A stretch of DNA of 14,528 bases from DATKMP01 sp035541775 (GTDB lineage Bacteria; Bacteroidota; Ignavibacteria; UBA10030): positions 1-14,528 of the forward strand of contig DATKMP010000279.1 in assembly GCA_035541775.1 (NCBI GenBank). The letters are read 5' to 3'. How positions within the stretch are numbered: the stretch's first letter is position 1; every line of letters begins with the position of its first letter. The notes beneath the pieces were generated by a model, which worked only from the letters and a program-made list of their open reading frames with translations, ran no database searches and was not told where the DNA came from. Shown piece after piece: positions 1-6,838 of this stretch. The translations under genes were made by a program, and so were the position numbers.

Positions 1-973
1 CGAGAATAAAATCAAGAAGAATGCAACTGTCGGGCACGATAACGCGTTCGACAGATGAGTGCGAAATATCGCGCTCGTGCCAGAGTGCAACATTCTCCAT
101 CGCAGCAAGAGCGTTGGAACGAAGCACACGCGCAAGCCCGGCAATCCGTTCGCAGATTATCGGATTGCGTTTGTGCGGCATCGCCGAAGAACCCTTTTGT
201 CCTTTCGAGAAATATTCTTCCGCTTCCAGCACTTCTGTTCTCTGGAGATGACGAATTTCCACTGCAAACTTTTCTAAGGAACAGCCGATCACAGCAAGCG
301 TGTTCATAAATTCTGCATGGCGATCGCGCTGTAAAATTTGTGTCGAAATCGGTGCCGGTGTCAATCCCATTTTTTCACAAACATACCGTTCCACAAACGG
401 ATCGAGATGCTGAAAGGTACCGACAGCTCCAGAAATTTTTCCGGCTGAAATTGTTTTTTTTGCTGCGGTGAGTCGTTCGATGTTGCGATTGATTTCACTG
501 TACCACAATGCAAGTTTCAATCCGAATGTAATCGGTTCCGCATGAATTCCATGCGAACGCCCAATCATCACGGTGTGTTTAAATTCTTTTGCGCGACGGC
601 CAAGGACAGCTTTTAAATCTTCTAAATCTTTCAAAAGAATTTCTGCTGATTGTTTCATCTGCACAGCAAGCGAAGTATCGAGCACATCGGACGATGTCAT
701 GCCAAGATGAATGAAGCGTGATTCCGGGCCGATATATTCGCCGACGTTCGTTAAAAATGCAATCACATCGTGTTTGACTTCCTGTTCGATTTCGAGAATG
801 CGTTCTACTTTGAAATTCGCTTTTTCCCGAATCACGTTCACGGCTTCTTTCGGCACAACGCCGAGTTCCGCCTGCGCTTCGCACGCAAGCGTTTCAATTT
901 CCAGCCAGATGCGGAATTTATTTTCATCTTCCCAAATTTTCCCCATCGCGGGGCGCGTATAGCGGTCAATCAT
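1..973 (-). CDS. purB: Adenylosuccinate lyase, 3' end outside window
   Basis: Cytoplasmic enzyme of purine synthesis that removes fumarate from SAICAR and from adenylosuccinate. The first 324 residues are present and the C-terminal ~100 are beyond the window edge (the family is about 430 aa). The fumarase/aspartase superfamily signature SSAMPHKRNP lies at residues 262-271 and holds the catalytic serine loop. H68, H89 (in SRFIHLGMTSSDV) and H141 (in GRSHG) fall at the same numbers as the catalytic histidines known from Bacillus subtilis PurB. The start ATG overlaps the TGA of the upstream htrA gene (ATGA), with GGAG about 10 nt before it inside the htrA end, so translation is probably coupled. 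No defect is seen in the visible part. The assignment is firm. Confidence 0.96.
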   Translation of the reverse strand, partial: MIDRYTRPAMGKIWEDENKFRIWLEIETLACEAQAELGVVPKEAVNVIREKANFKVERILEIEQEVKHDVIAFLTNVGEYIGPESRFIHLGMTSSDVLDTSLAVQMKQSAEILLKDLEDLKAVLGRRAKEFKHTVMIGRSHGIHAEPITFGLKLALWYSEINRNIERLTAAKKTISAGKISGAVGTFQHLDPFVERYVCEKMGLTPAPISTQILQRDRHAEFMNTLAVIGCSLEKFAVEIRHLQRTEVLEAEEYFSKGQKGSSAMPHKRNPIICERIAGLARVLRSNALAAMENVALWHERDISHSSVERVIVPDSCILLDFIL

Positions 974-2193
974 TCGTTCGTTTCTCCGGGTGCGCGTTCG
1001 AGCACCAATTGTATGTCAAGATTTTTTCGTTCACGATACACCGTGAGATTGAGCATATCGCCGGCAGTCATATCCACCATCATCGCAAGCACATCTTCTC
1101 CGGATTTAATTTTTTCTCCATTCACTTTCATAATCACATCGCCGACACGCAAGCCCGATTTTTCTGCCGGACCTTTCGCCGCTACTTCACTCACAATAAT
1201 TCCTTCCGGTTGTTTCATGCCGAGATATTTTGCAATGCGCCCATCGACGACCTGCCAGTCGAAACCGGCCGTTAAGCTGCGTGCCACTTTGCCTTTATTT
1301 TTTAGCTGGGCAACAACTTTTTTTACCTTGTTCACAGGAATGGCAAATCCATAGCCAATGTACGTGTTCGTTTGGCCGTTGGTATAAATGAGCGTGTTCA
1401 TGCCGATCACATCGCCGTCGCTGTTCACCAACGGGCCGCCGCTGTTGCCGCCGTTAATCGCCGCATCGGTTTCGATCATATCGCGATAATATCGATTTTC
1501 GATTTGACCGAGTTTCATTCCTGTTGAACTGATGACGCCGACGGTCACTGTCGGTTTATCATTGATCTCAAACAATCCGAAGGGATTGCCAAGGGCAATC
1601 GCCCATTCGCCGATCATCACATTGTCGGAATTTCCGAGCGAGACAAACGGCAAATTGGTTCCATCAACTTTCAGTAGACAAATATCGGTCGCAGCATCGG
1701 TGCCGACAAGTTTTGCTTTCATCTGTTTGCCGCCCGACAGTGTCACGGTAATTTCCGTCGCATTGCCGGCAACGTGGTCGTTCGTGACGATGTAGCCATC
1801 GGGAGAAATGATGAAACCGGAACCAAGTTCTTTGACTTCCTGCTTGTATGTCCGATTGCCGAAGAACTGCTGAAAGAACGGATCATTGAAATATTGTGCA
1901 AACGGATCGTTGTAACGTACTTGCTGCACAGCCGTCACGTTGATACCAACCACCGCCGGACTGACTTTGGCAACAGCTTGCGTGATAGCATTTTTTCTTG
2001 AACTTGTAACATCATCTGTTTGCGCCGCCGGTTTTTCCTGAACCGTTACAGCTTGCGGAAAAGTTTTTTCAAATATTGGCTCTGCTGCATTTGCAGACTT
2101 TACGCCGGTAGATTTGATCGCATAGCCGACACCACCACCAATCAACAATGGAATGATGAGGATCACAAAAAAACGAATATAGGGATTGTTCAT
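970..2193 (-). CDS. HtrA/DegQ-type periplasmic serine protease with one PDZ domain
   Basis: Envelope quality-control protease that degrades misfolded periplasmic proteins. The 407-residue protein has a basic-poor N-terminus followed by a hydrophobic segment at about residues 8-27 that acts as signal peptide or membrane anchor (an AxA-like site, SANAAEP, follows near 34-38). The trypsin-like domain carries the full triad: H140 in TNDHVAG, D170 in ATDICLLKVD and S251 in GGNSGGPL. One PDZ domain spans about 328-398 (GIIVSEVAAKGPAEKSGL). A second PDZ, as in DegP/DegQ of E. coli, is absent, so it resembles DegS or the short HtrA forms. The loop NDPFAQYFNDPFFQQFFG (about 95-112) is the usual LA-loop-like stretch. 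The ATG is preceded by GAGAGGT in the 18-nt gap after plsY. The gene is part of the plsY-htrA-purB run. Confidence 0.95.
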   Translation of the reverse strand: MNNPYIRFFVILIIPLLIGGGVGYAIKSTGVKSANAAEPIFEKTFPQAVTVQEKPAAQTDDVTSSRKNAITQAVAKVSPAVVGINVTAVQQVRYNDPFAQYFNDPFFQQFFGNRTYKQEVKELGSGFIISPDGYIVTNDHVAGNATEITVTLSGGKQMKAKLVGTDAATDICLLKVDGTNLPFVSLGNSDNVMIGEWAIALGNPFGLFEINDKPTVTVGVISSTGMKLGQIENRYYRDMIETDAAINGGNSGGPLVNSDGDVIGMNTLIYTNGQTNTYIGYGFAIPVNKVKKVVAQLKNKGKVARSLTAGFDWQVVDGRIAKYLGMKQPEGIIVSEVAAKGPAEKSGLRVGDVIMKVNGEKIKSGEDVLAMMVDMTAGDMLNLTVYRERKNLDIQLVLERAPGETNE

Positions 2194-2211
2194 ATTCTAC
2201 CTCTCATAAAT

Positions 2212-2835
2212 TCATTCTTCAACATCATTTTGTTTCTTTGTCAATTCTTTTATGATGTCTAAGTGGCTCAATAAAAGAATTCCACTTAGTATAAACGAAA
2301 ATAACCGGTAATCGGTTGCACTCACATCGCGCATCATCACCAGTTGAATCCATGATGCCGGAACAACGAGCACCACGAACGGCGCAATGAAGATGGCTGC
2401 AAGGTTTGCTTTCAATATATCACGCGTACGCTTGAATGCAGCAAACCATGCAATGCACCACACCATCATATAACCGATGCCGATGGCAAACACGCCGCCT
2501 GCCGCTGATGCAAGTCCGCGGCCGCCGCGAAACTTGAGCCACACAGAATAATTGTGTCCAAGCAACACACCGAAGAGCGCCGTTGCTTGCAGCCAGAATT
2601 CTGCACCCATCACTTTTCCGGCAATGAAAGCGGCAGCGAATCCTTTCAATCCATCCAGCACACCGACGACCATACCGATGTGTTTGGATTGCGTTACCTC
2701 GAAGGCATTAAACGCGCCGGCATTGCCGCTGCCATGGTCACGAATATCTTTGCCCGACAACAACCGGACAAGGAGAAATGCTGTCGGTATGGAACCAAGA
2801 CTATACCCACACAGCATATAATAGACAAATGACAC
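2212..2835 (-). CDS. plsY: Acyl-phosphate:glycerol-3-phosphate acyltransferase PlsY (divergent)
   Basis: Integral membrane enzyme that transfers an acyl group from acyl-phosphate to glycerol-3-phosphate, the first step of phospholipid synthesis. Visible family motifs: LGSIPTAFLLVRL (residues 13-25), the loop DIRDHGSGNAGAFN (30-43, canonical SGNxGAxN) and GHNYSVWLKFRGGRGLAS (93-110, canonical GHxFPxFLxFKGGKGVAT). About five or six hydrophobic segments fit the family, and 207 aa is the usual length. The C-terminal third motif is weak: SHLDIIKEL replaces the usual RHRxNIxRL. The longest form starts at GTG with only a remote AGG before it. An in-frame ATG at 2817 would remove six residues and cannot be excluded. 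It leads the htrA and purB genes. The family call is secure; activity is inferred. Confidence 0.9.
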   Translation of the reverse strand: MSFVYYMLCGYSLGSIPTAFLLVRLLSGKDIRDHGSGNAGAFNAFEVTQSKHIGMVVGVLDGLKGFAAAFIAGKVMGAEFWLQATALFGVLLGHNYSVWLKFRGGRGLASAAGGVFAIGIGYMMVWCIAWFAAFKRTRDILKANLAAIFIAPFVVLVVPASWIQLVMMRDVSATDYRLFSFILSGILLLSHLDIIKELTKKQNDVEE

Positions 2836-2939
2836 GACGATCGATTGCCTGACGTTGTTGATAGCATCTCTTTTTTAAAATTACGGAAAAAGGAATGGAG
2901 TTGCAAAACAGGGAATTATCGATTTCCTAAAAACCGACT

Positions 2940-3533
2940 TTAAAAACCTTTAATCATGGACGTAAGGCCGCCGCGAATCATCATAATGGCAATTGCTGCC
3001 ATGAACAATGCCGCAACTTTTGCAACAGCTTTGGAACCCGCCTCGCCCATCAACCCCAGCAAATGCGTGGCGTTGCGAAACACCAACCATACGATAAACA
3101 GATTCGAAAGCAACGCAAGAATGGCAGCAAAATAGCCGTATTGATCGACATCGATAAGAATTGTTGTCAGCGCCGCAGGGCCGATGATCAAGGGAATGCC
3201 GATCGGAACGACGCCGACTGTTTGCGATGGTGCACGGCGTTCTTCCGTCGCGGGATTAATCAAATCCACGACGGCAATCACCAACAGTACCACGCCGCCG
3301 CCAACACGAAAATCATTTTCCGTAATTCCGAGATAGTTGAAAATCATTTTACCGCCGAACAGAAAAATAATCGAAACGATGAGCGCGGTCATCGATGCAT
3401 CGGTCGTTAATTTATTACGTGCATTTTTATCCATCGATTGCGTCAGCGACAGATATAGAGGAATCAATCCCAGCACATCGATAGCGACAAACAACGGAAT
3501 AAAGGAAAGGAAAAAAACTTTGACATCCATCAT
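2940..3533 (-). CDS. MarC family (UPF0056) integral membrane protein
   Basis: A 197-residue polytopic protein with about six hydrophobic segments, the normal size and layout of MarC/UPF0056 proteins. The name comes from linkage to the mar locus in enterobacteria; the transported substrate is not established, so no function should be assumed. Family-like stretches are FFLSFIPLFVAIDVLGLIP near the N-terminus, the GGGVVLLVIAVVDLI segment and VGVVPIGIPLIIGPAALTT, where PLxxGPAxxTT is the recognisable core. I start it at the ATG ATG pair at 3533, because AAAGGA lies just upstream and homology-like sequence begins there. The open frame extends further up to 3644, but that part is the shadow of the small upstream gene. 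It is 19 nt downstream of that gene and about 104 nt upstream of plsY. Confidence 0.9.
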   Translation of the reverse strand: MMDVKVFFLSFIPLFVAIDVLGLIPLYLSLTQSMDKNARNKLTTDASMTALIVSIIFLFGGKMIFNYLGITENDFRVGGGVVLLVIAVVDLINPATEERRAPSQTVGVVPIGIPLIIGPAALTTILIDVDQYGYFAAILALLSNLFIVWLVFRNATHLLGLMGEAGSKAVAKVAALFMAAIAIMMIRGGLTSMIKGF

Positions 3534-3552
3534 AGAATCCTTTGAGATCGGT

Positions 3553-3819
3553 TCACGAGCCCTTCGTGTTTTTTTCTTCCAACCGTTTGCGAATAATGCC
3601 GACAATTTCTTCGTTGGACATCGCACTGCGAACGCCGGATGCATGCACTACCTGTTCTAAGGAACCTCGGTGTTCGGTAAGCCATGCCCACAAACAATAG
3701 CCCAGCCGATTGCGGTCGTTGGGTTCTTGTGTCGGAATATCGGCGACAAGGCCGTATGCAAATTTTTCCAATGACTCGCTGGAAGATTCAAGTATCGATG
3801 CAGGCGCTTTGGTTGTCAT
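3553..3819 (-). CDS. Small protein of unknown function (88 aa) upstream of marC
   Basis: I do not recognise this family. The protein is 88 residues, soluble-looking, with no signal peptide or membrane segment. It seems largely helical, with acidic N-terminal and basic C-terminal helices (EEIVGIIRKRLEEKNTKG) and a central aromatic patch, LGYCLWAWLTEH. The ATG is chosen because TGGAGC lies 5-9 nt upstream. The frame stays open to a TTG at 3864, but without a ribosome site. The 19-nt gap to marC, which contains the marC ribosome site, suggests co-transcription. Support for this being a real gene is the good ribosome site, the operon-like spacing and the absence of a better frame in the stretch. 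Confidence 0.65.
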   Translation of the reverse strand: MTTKAPASILESSSESLEKFAYGLVADIPTQEPNDRNRLGYCLWAWLTEHRGSLEQVVHASGVRSAMSNEEIVGIIRKRLEEKNTKGS

Positions 3820-3911
3820 GTTTGCTCCATCAGAACGGATTCCGTAAAATCTGTTCCATGACAAGATAGAAAGATTTTTTCAAAGAGACAAAACGGTTTT
3901 GATTCATCTTT

Positions 3912-5402
3912 TTATTCAACTCGGAATACAAAGGATGTTTGATTTTTATTTCCTCGGGGATTCAATCGAAATAAAACATAATCTAAAAAACTGGGATCGA
4001 CGGTTTTTTCCAGAATTAATTTTCTATGCAGTGCAGTTTCAACTTTTTGTTTTCGCAGATCGAAATCTTCTGTGCCGAACATCAAGGCATAATTCGGCTG
4101 GACACGCGCTTGTTTCAATTGTGCTTGCACTTCTTGCAGATCGCCGTCGTTGTTGATTTGATATTGATCCACTGGAAACTGATCGGCATAAAACATCGGC
4201 GGTTGAATGACGCCAAGATTGCCGCCGATCAACAGCATACTGGTGATCGGTTTTTCGTACAAATAATACAGCGCTTCCACACGCGATTTCTTTGCATAAT
4301 ACGTCGTGAATGGAACAAGCAAAATAATATTGATCACCCAAAACCATATCCATAATCCGCGCGTGCATGTGCGATGCTTTTGCCAGAATAAAGAAGTTTG
4401 CGAGAGTTCTATCCACCCAACAACGCTTAATGTGAGAATCAGTGGAATGACGGAAAAAATAAATCGTTCTTGCTTGTTGGGAAAATAGGAATGAAAAATA
4501 AAGAATACGATCACCGGTAGAGACACCATCATTGTTTTTTTCCAGTTTTTTAAAAATCCGTACAGCAGCATAAAACTTGCCGGCGGGATGAGTGCACCGG
4601 CAACTAAGAGCAAATAATTGTACCATGGACCCGTCGTGTAATCGTACCCATGGGCAGCGTTATATCCGACATACGAAAGAAACGCGGCAAACGGATATCC
4701 CCAGGCAAAAATATCTGCACTTCCCTGCACAAGCAGCATCGTCAAAAAACATGCGAAAGAAAAAAGCAAAAATTGTTTCCACTGCTTTTGATATAACAGC
4801 AACATCGCTACAGTCGCAGTGACAAACAATGTTTGGTAGCGAAAGGCAAACGCCACGCCGAAACAAATTCCGGAATACCAGATATAGGAGCGGCGCTCGG
4901 AAGATTTCAGAATGTAATATGTGCCTGCCATCAGCGGAGGAATGCAAACCATCTCGATCAAATTCCGCACGCTGAGGTACGGGAACGCCCAAAACAGCGC
5001 GAGCACAAGTCCTGTTTTTCGTGCTATGTCTTTCGTCGAAAAATGTTCTGCAATTTTAAATCCGAACGAAACGACGAACAGTGAATAGAATGCGTGGAGC
5101 AATCGCACCACCAGCATTTTATCCTGCGGGTCGCGCATGCCGAGCGATTGCAGCATATTAAATAATCCGAAATGCAGCAATGGATATACAATGCTGTGCC
5201 CGTGCGGATCATTATTGACGCGCCCTGTCCAGTATGTGATGTCGTGCATAATAATGAACGGCTGTTCGATGGGGCCGAAATGATCGTCGTGCATTCCATA
5301 TCCTTTGGATAAAAATGCGGGGATTAGACGCGGAATCAACGCAATGATTAAAACAGAAAGGAGCGGGTGTTCATCCCAGAAGCGTTTGAGAAAATTTATC
5401 AT
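3912..5402 (-). CDS. Polytopic GT-C glycosyltransferase, Alg9/GT22-like
   Basis: A 496-residue membrane protein with about ten or more hydrophobic helices and a hydrophilic C-terminal tail (about 400-496). In the first extracytoplasmic loop it has GYGMHDDHFGPIEQP (residues 34-48), which fits the acidic motif that binds the lipid-phosphate sugar donor in GT-C enzymes. At 304-320 the stretch HSYFPNKQERFIFSVIP closely resembles the H-K-x-E-R-F motif of Alg9/PIG-B (GT22) mannosyltransferases. Such proteins transfer a sugar from a polyprenyl-phosphate donor to a lipid-linked glycan or protein at the outer face of the inner membrane. Donor and acceptor here are unknown. It stands alone between an intergenic stretch and the marC cluster, with no polysaccharide genes near it. 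No clear ribosome site precedes the ATG. The fold call is good; the GT22 placement is moderate. Confidence 0.8.
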   Translation of the reverse strand: MINFLKRFWDEHPLLSVLIIALIPRLIPAFLSKGYGMHDDHFGPIEQPFIIMHDITYWTGRVNNDPHGHSIVYPLLHFGLFNMLQSLGMRDPQDKMLVVRLLHAFYSLFVVSFGFKIAEHFSTKDIARKTGLVLALFWAFPYLSVRNLIEMVCIPPLMAGTYYILKSSERRSYIWYSGICFGVAFAFRYQTLFVTATVAMLLLYQKQWKQFLLFSFACFLTMLLVQGSADIFAWGYPFAAFLSYVGYNAAHGYDYTTGPWYNYLLLVAGALIPPASFMLLYGFLKNWKKTMMVSLPVIVFFIFHSYFPNKQERFIFSVIPLILTLSVVGWIELSQTSLFWQKHRTCTRGLWIWFWVINIILLVPFTTYYAKKSRVEALYYLYEKPITSMLLIGGNLGVIQPPMFYADQFPVDQYQINNDGDLQEVQAQLKQARVQPNYALMFGTEDFDLRKQKVETALHRKLILEKTVDPSFLDYVLFRLNPRGNKNQTSFVFRVE

Positions 5403-5662
5403 CGTTCAATTTTTTTTCTGATCTGTGAGTTCTTTTTGTGTTGCATTGTCAACCTATCGGAAAGTTTTTGGAAAAGCAAGATCGATGTTGATTGGATGAT
5501 TGAATAAATTTCGATTGGATGACTGTTGAGTCGCAGAAAACGAAAGGGCTTTCGCAAAGATCACATAGGAAATATTTATTCATCACGAAATCATCAAATC
5601 GTCAGATCAAAAATTTGATTGTGTCTCCTCCAATTTTTTTTTATTTTGAATGAAGCATAGAT
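5403..5662. other. Gene-free stretch with degenerate GATT-GATGA repeats
   Basis: About 260 bases, A/T-rich, without a credible gene. It holds the upstream region of the minus-strand glycosyltransferase and of the plus-strand tRNA. A TTGACA-like hexamer (minus strand, 5452-5447) lies 45 nt upstream of the glycosyltransferase start, but I find no matching -10 box. Short repeated words of the type GATTGGATGA and their inverted relatives occupy 5490-5600 and are listed separately. I see no riboswitch or attachment site. Confidence 0.6.
5490..5600. repeat. Degenerate short direct and inverted repeats (GATTGGATGATT family)
   Basis: GATTGGATGA occurs twice in direct orientation (5490-5499 and 5513-5522, 23 bp apart). 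The word AATCATCAAATC at 5589-5600 is the reverse complement of GATTTGATGATT, which differs from GATTGGATGATT (5490-5501) at one of twelve bases. The copies are short and imperfect. They may be the remains of low-complexity intergenic repeats, of a kind I have seen in FCB-group genomes, or chance in an A/T-rich spacer. Confidence 0.4.
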
Positions 5663-5746
5663 GCCCGGATGGCGAAATTGGCAGACGCGCTAGCTTCAGG
5701 AGCTAGTGGCCGCAAGGCCATGGGGGTTCAAGTCCCCCTTCGGGCA
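5663..5746 (+). tRNA. tRNA-Leu, anticodon CAG
   Basis: A complete class II tRNA cloverleaf of 84 nt. The acceptor arm pairs GCCCGGA with TTCGGGC (one G-U), followed by discriminator A. The D-arm contains the GGC..TTGGCAGAC sequence typical of tRNA-Leu. The anticodon stem CTAGC/GCTAG is perfect around loop TTCAGGA, so the anticodon is CAG (5697-5699) and it reads CTG. The long variable arm is TGGCC-GCAA-GGCCA. The T-arm is GGGGG-TTCAAGT-CCCCC. The 3' CCA is not encoded (the next bases are CGTT), so it must be added by the CCA-adding enzyme. A terminator follows 12 nt later, so it is a single-gene unit on its 3' side. Confidence 0.98.
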
Positions 5747-5758
5747 CGTTAATAATTC

Positions 5759-5788
5759 AAGGTCACAGAGCGTGACCTTTTCTTTTTT
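5759..5788 (+). terminator. Intrinsic terminator of the tRNA-Leu gene
   Basis: A perfect 8-bp stem AAGGTCAC/GTGACCTT closes a 5-nt loop (AGAGC) and is followed at once by a T-rich run, TTCTTTTTT. It lies 12 nt after the tRNA and about 70 nt before the dehydrogenase gene, so it separates the two units. Confidence 0.9.
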
Positions 5789-5856
5789 CAAGATATGGCA
5801 ATGCCGCATGGGGATGTGGAACAGCATGCATCGTTTTCTGTGTGAAAGAAAAAACT

Positions 5857-6819
5857 ATGGACGTGTATTTCTACGAAACCTTTGAAGAAGAAGCCGAAGC
5901 ATTAAAGAACTATCTCGGTTCCGATCTTTCTTACGAGATGACGCCGAAGACCATTCAAGAAACGAACCATACACTGCCGCCCGCAGCACTCATCAGCATC
6001 CGTACTCAATCGATCATTCCCCCTGTGTGGGCAAATCGATTAGACGGCGTGTTAAGCAGAAGCACCGGTTTTGATCACTTAAAAACGTATCTCACAAAAA
6101 TTCAGAAGCCGCTCCCGTGTGGTTATCTTGAGGAATATGCCACGCGCGCTGTTGCCGAGCATGCCATCTTATTGATGATGGCGTTGCTGCGAAAACTTCC
6201 GCAGCAATTAGTTCAATTCAACCATTTTGAACGTGATGGAGTGACGGGATTTGAATGCGCCGAAAAAAATCTTCTTGTCGTTGGCGTGGGACGGATTGGC
6301 AGCGAGATTGCGAAGATCGGCATGGGTTTGGGAATGAATGTCCGCGGCGTTGACCTTGTGCAGCGGCATGCATTTGTGCACTATGTATCGCGTGAAGAAG
6401 GAATTCGGTGGGCCGATATTATAATTTCCGCCATGAATTTAACGCCGGAGAATGCAGGATATTTTTCCGAATCATTCTTGCGGCAAACAAAACGCGGCGC
6501 AATTCTTATCAACATTGCACGCGGCGAGCACACACCGACGGCTGTTCTGCAGAAATTGATCCAAGACCATCACCTCGGCGGTATTGGATTGGACGTCTAT
6601 GAAGATGAACCGTCGATTGCAACAGCATTGCGAAGCGGCGCACCAAATTCTTTACCTGCACAAAAAGTTACCGCTCTTCTGCAATATCCGAATGTTCTTT
6701 TCACTCCGCACAACGCTTTCAATTCGTACGAAGCGGTGCAGCGAAAATCGAAATTCAGCGCAGAAGCAATTCGCTATTTTCTTCAACACCACGATTTCCA
6801 GCAACGGGTACTATCGTAA
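5857..6819 (+). CDS. D-isomer-specific 2-hydroxyacid dehydrogenase family protein
   Basis: An NAD(P)-dependent dehydrogenase of about 320 residues that reduces a 2-keto acid to a D-2-hydroxy acid or runs the reverse. The Rossmann fingerprint VVGVGRIGSEIAK lies at about 141-153. The three catalytic residues of the family are in place: R222 in NIARGEH, E251 in DVYEDEP and H285 in FTPHNAF. The N-terminal part is less conserved (RSTGFDHL, then CGYLEEYATRAVAEHAILLMMALLRK), so I cannot tell whether it is a D-lactate dehydrogenase, a phosphoglycerate dehydrogenase-like enzyme or something else. There is no ACT domain. I prefer the ATG at 5857, which has a weak AAAGAA upstream; a GTG at 5842 adds five residues but has no ribosome site. 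It stands alone and converges on the histidine kinase gene, with only 19 nt between the stops. Confidence 0.88.
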   Translation: MDVYFYETFEEEAEALKNYLGSDLSYEMTPKTIQETNHTLPPAALISIRTQSIIPPVWANRLDGVLSRSTGFDHLKTYLTKIQKPLPCGYLEEYATRAVAEHAILLMMALLRKLPQQLVQFNHFERDGVTGFECAEKNLLVVGVGRIGSEIAKIGMGLGMNVRGVDLVQRHAFVHYVSREEGIRWADIIISAMNLTPENAGYFSESFLRQTKRGAILINIARGEHTPTAVLQKLIQDHHLGGIGLDVYEDEPSIATALRSGAPNSLPAQKVTALLQYPNVLFTPHNAFNSYEAVQRKSKFSAEAIRYFLQHHDFQQRVLS

Positions 6820-6838
6820 ATTGATGCTTCGCGGTGTT

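Noticed and set aside
770..1354. 194-codon plus-strand frame over the purB/htrA junction
   Set aside because: It is antisense to two genes with intact motifs and contains no domain; the Phe/Ser-rich composition is what a shadow of coding sequence gives.
2905..2935. GGAAATCGATAATTCC as a terminator after marC
   Set aside because: The stem has a mismatch and no T-run follows directly; transcription may continue into plsY.
4039..4626. 195-codon minus-strand frame inside the glycosyltransferase gene
   Set aside because: It overlaps the GT-C gene in another frame and lacks any motif; the GT-C frame carries the conserved HSYFPNKQERF stretch.
5447..5452. TTGACA on the minus strand as promoter of the glycosyltransferase gene
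   Set aside because: No acceptable -10 hexamer at 15-19 nt spacing; a single hexamer match is expected by chance.
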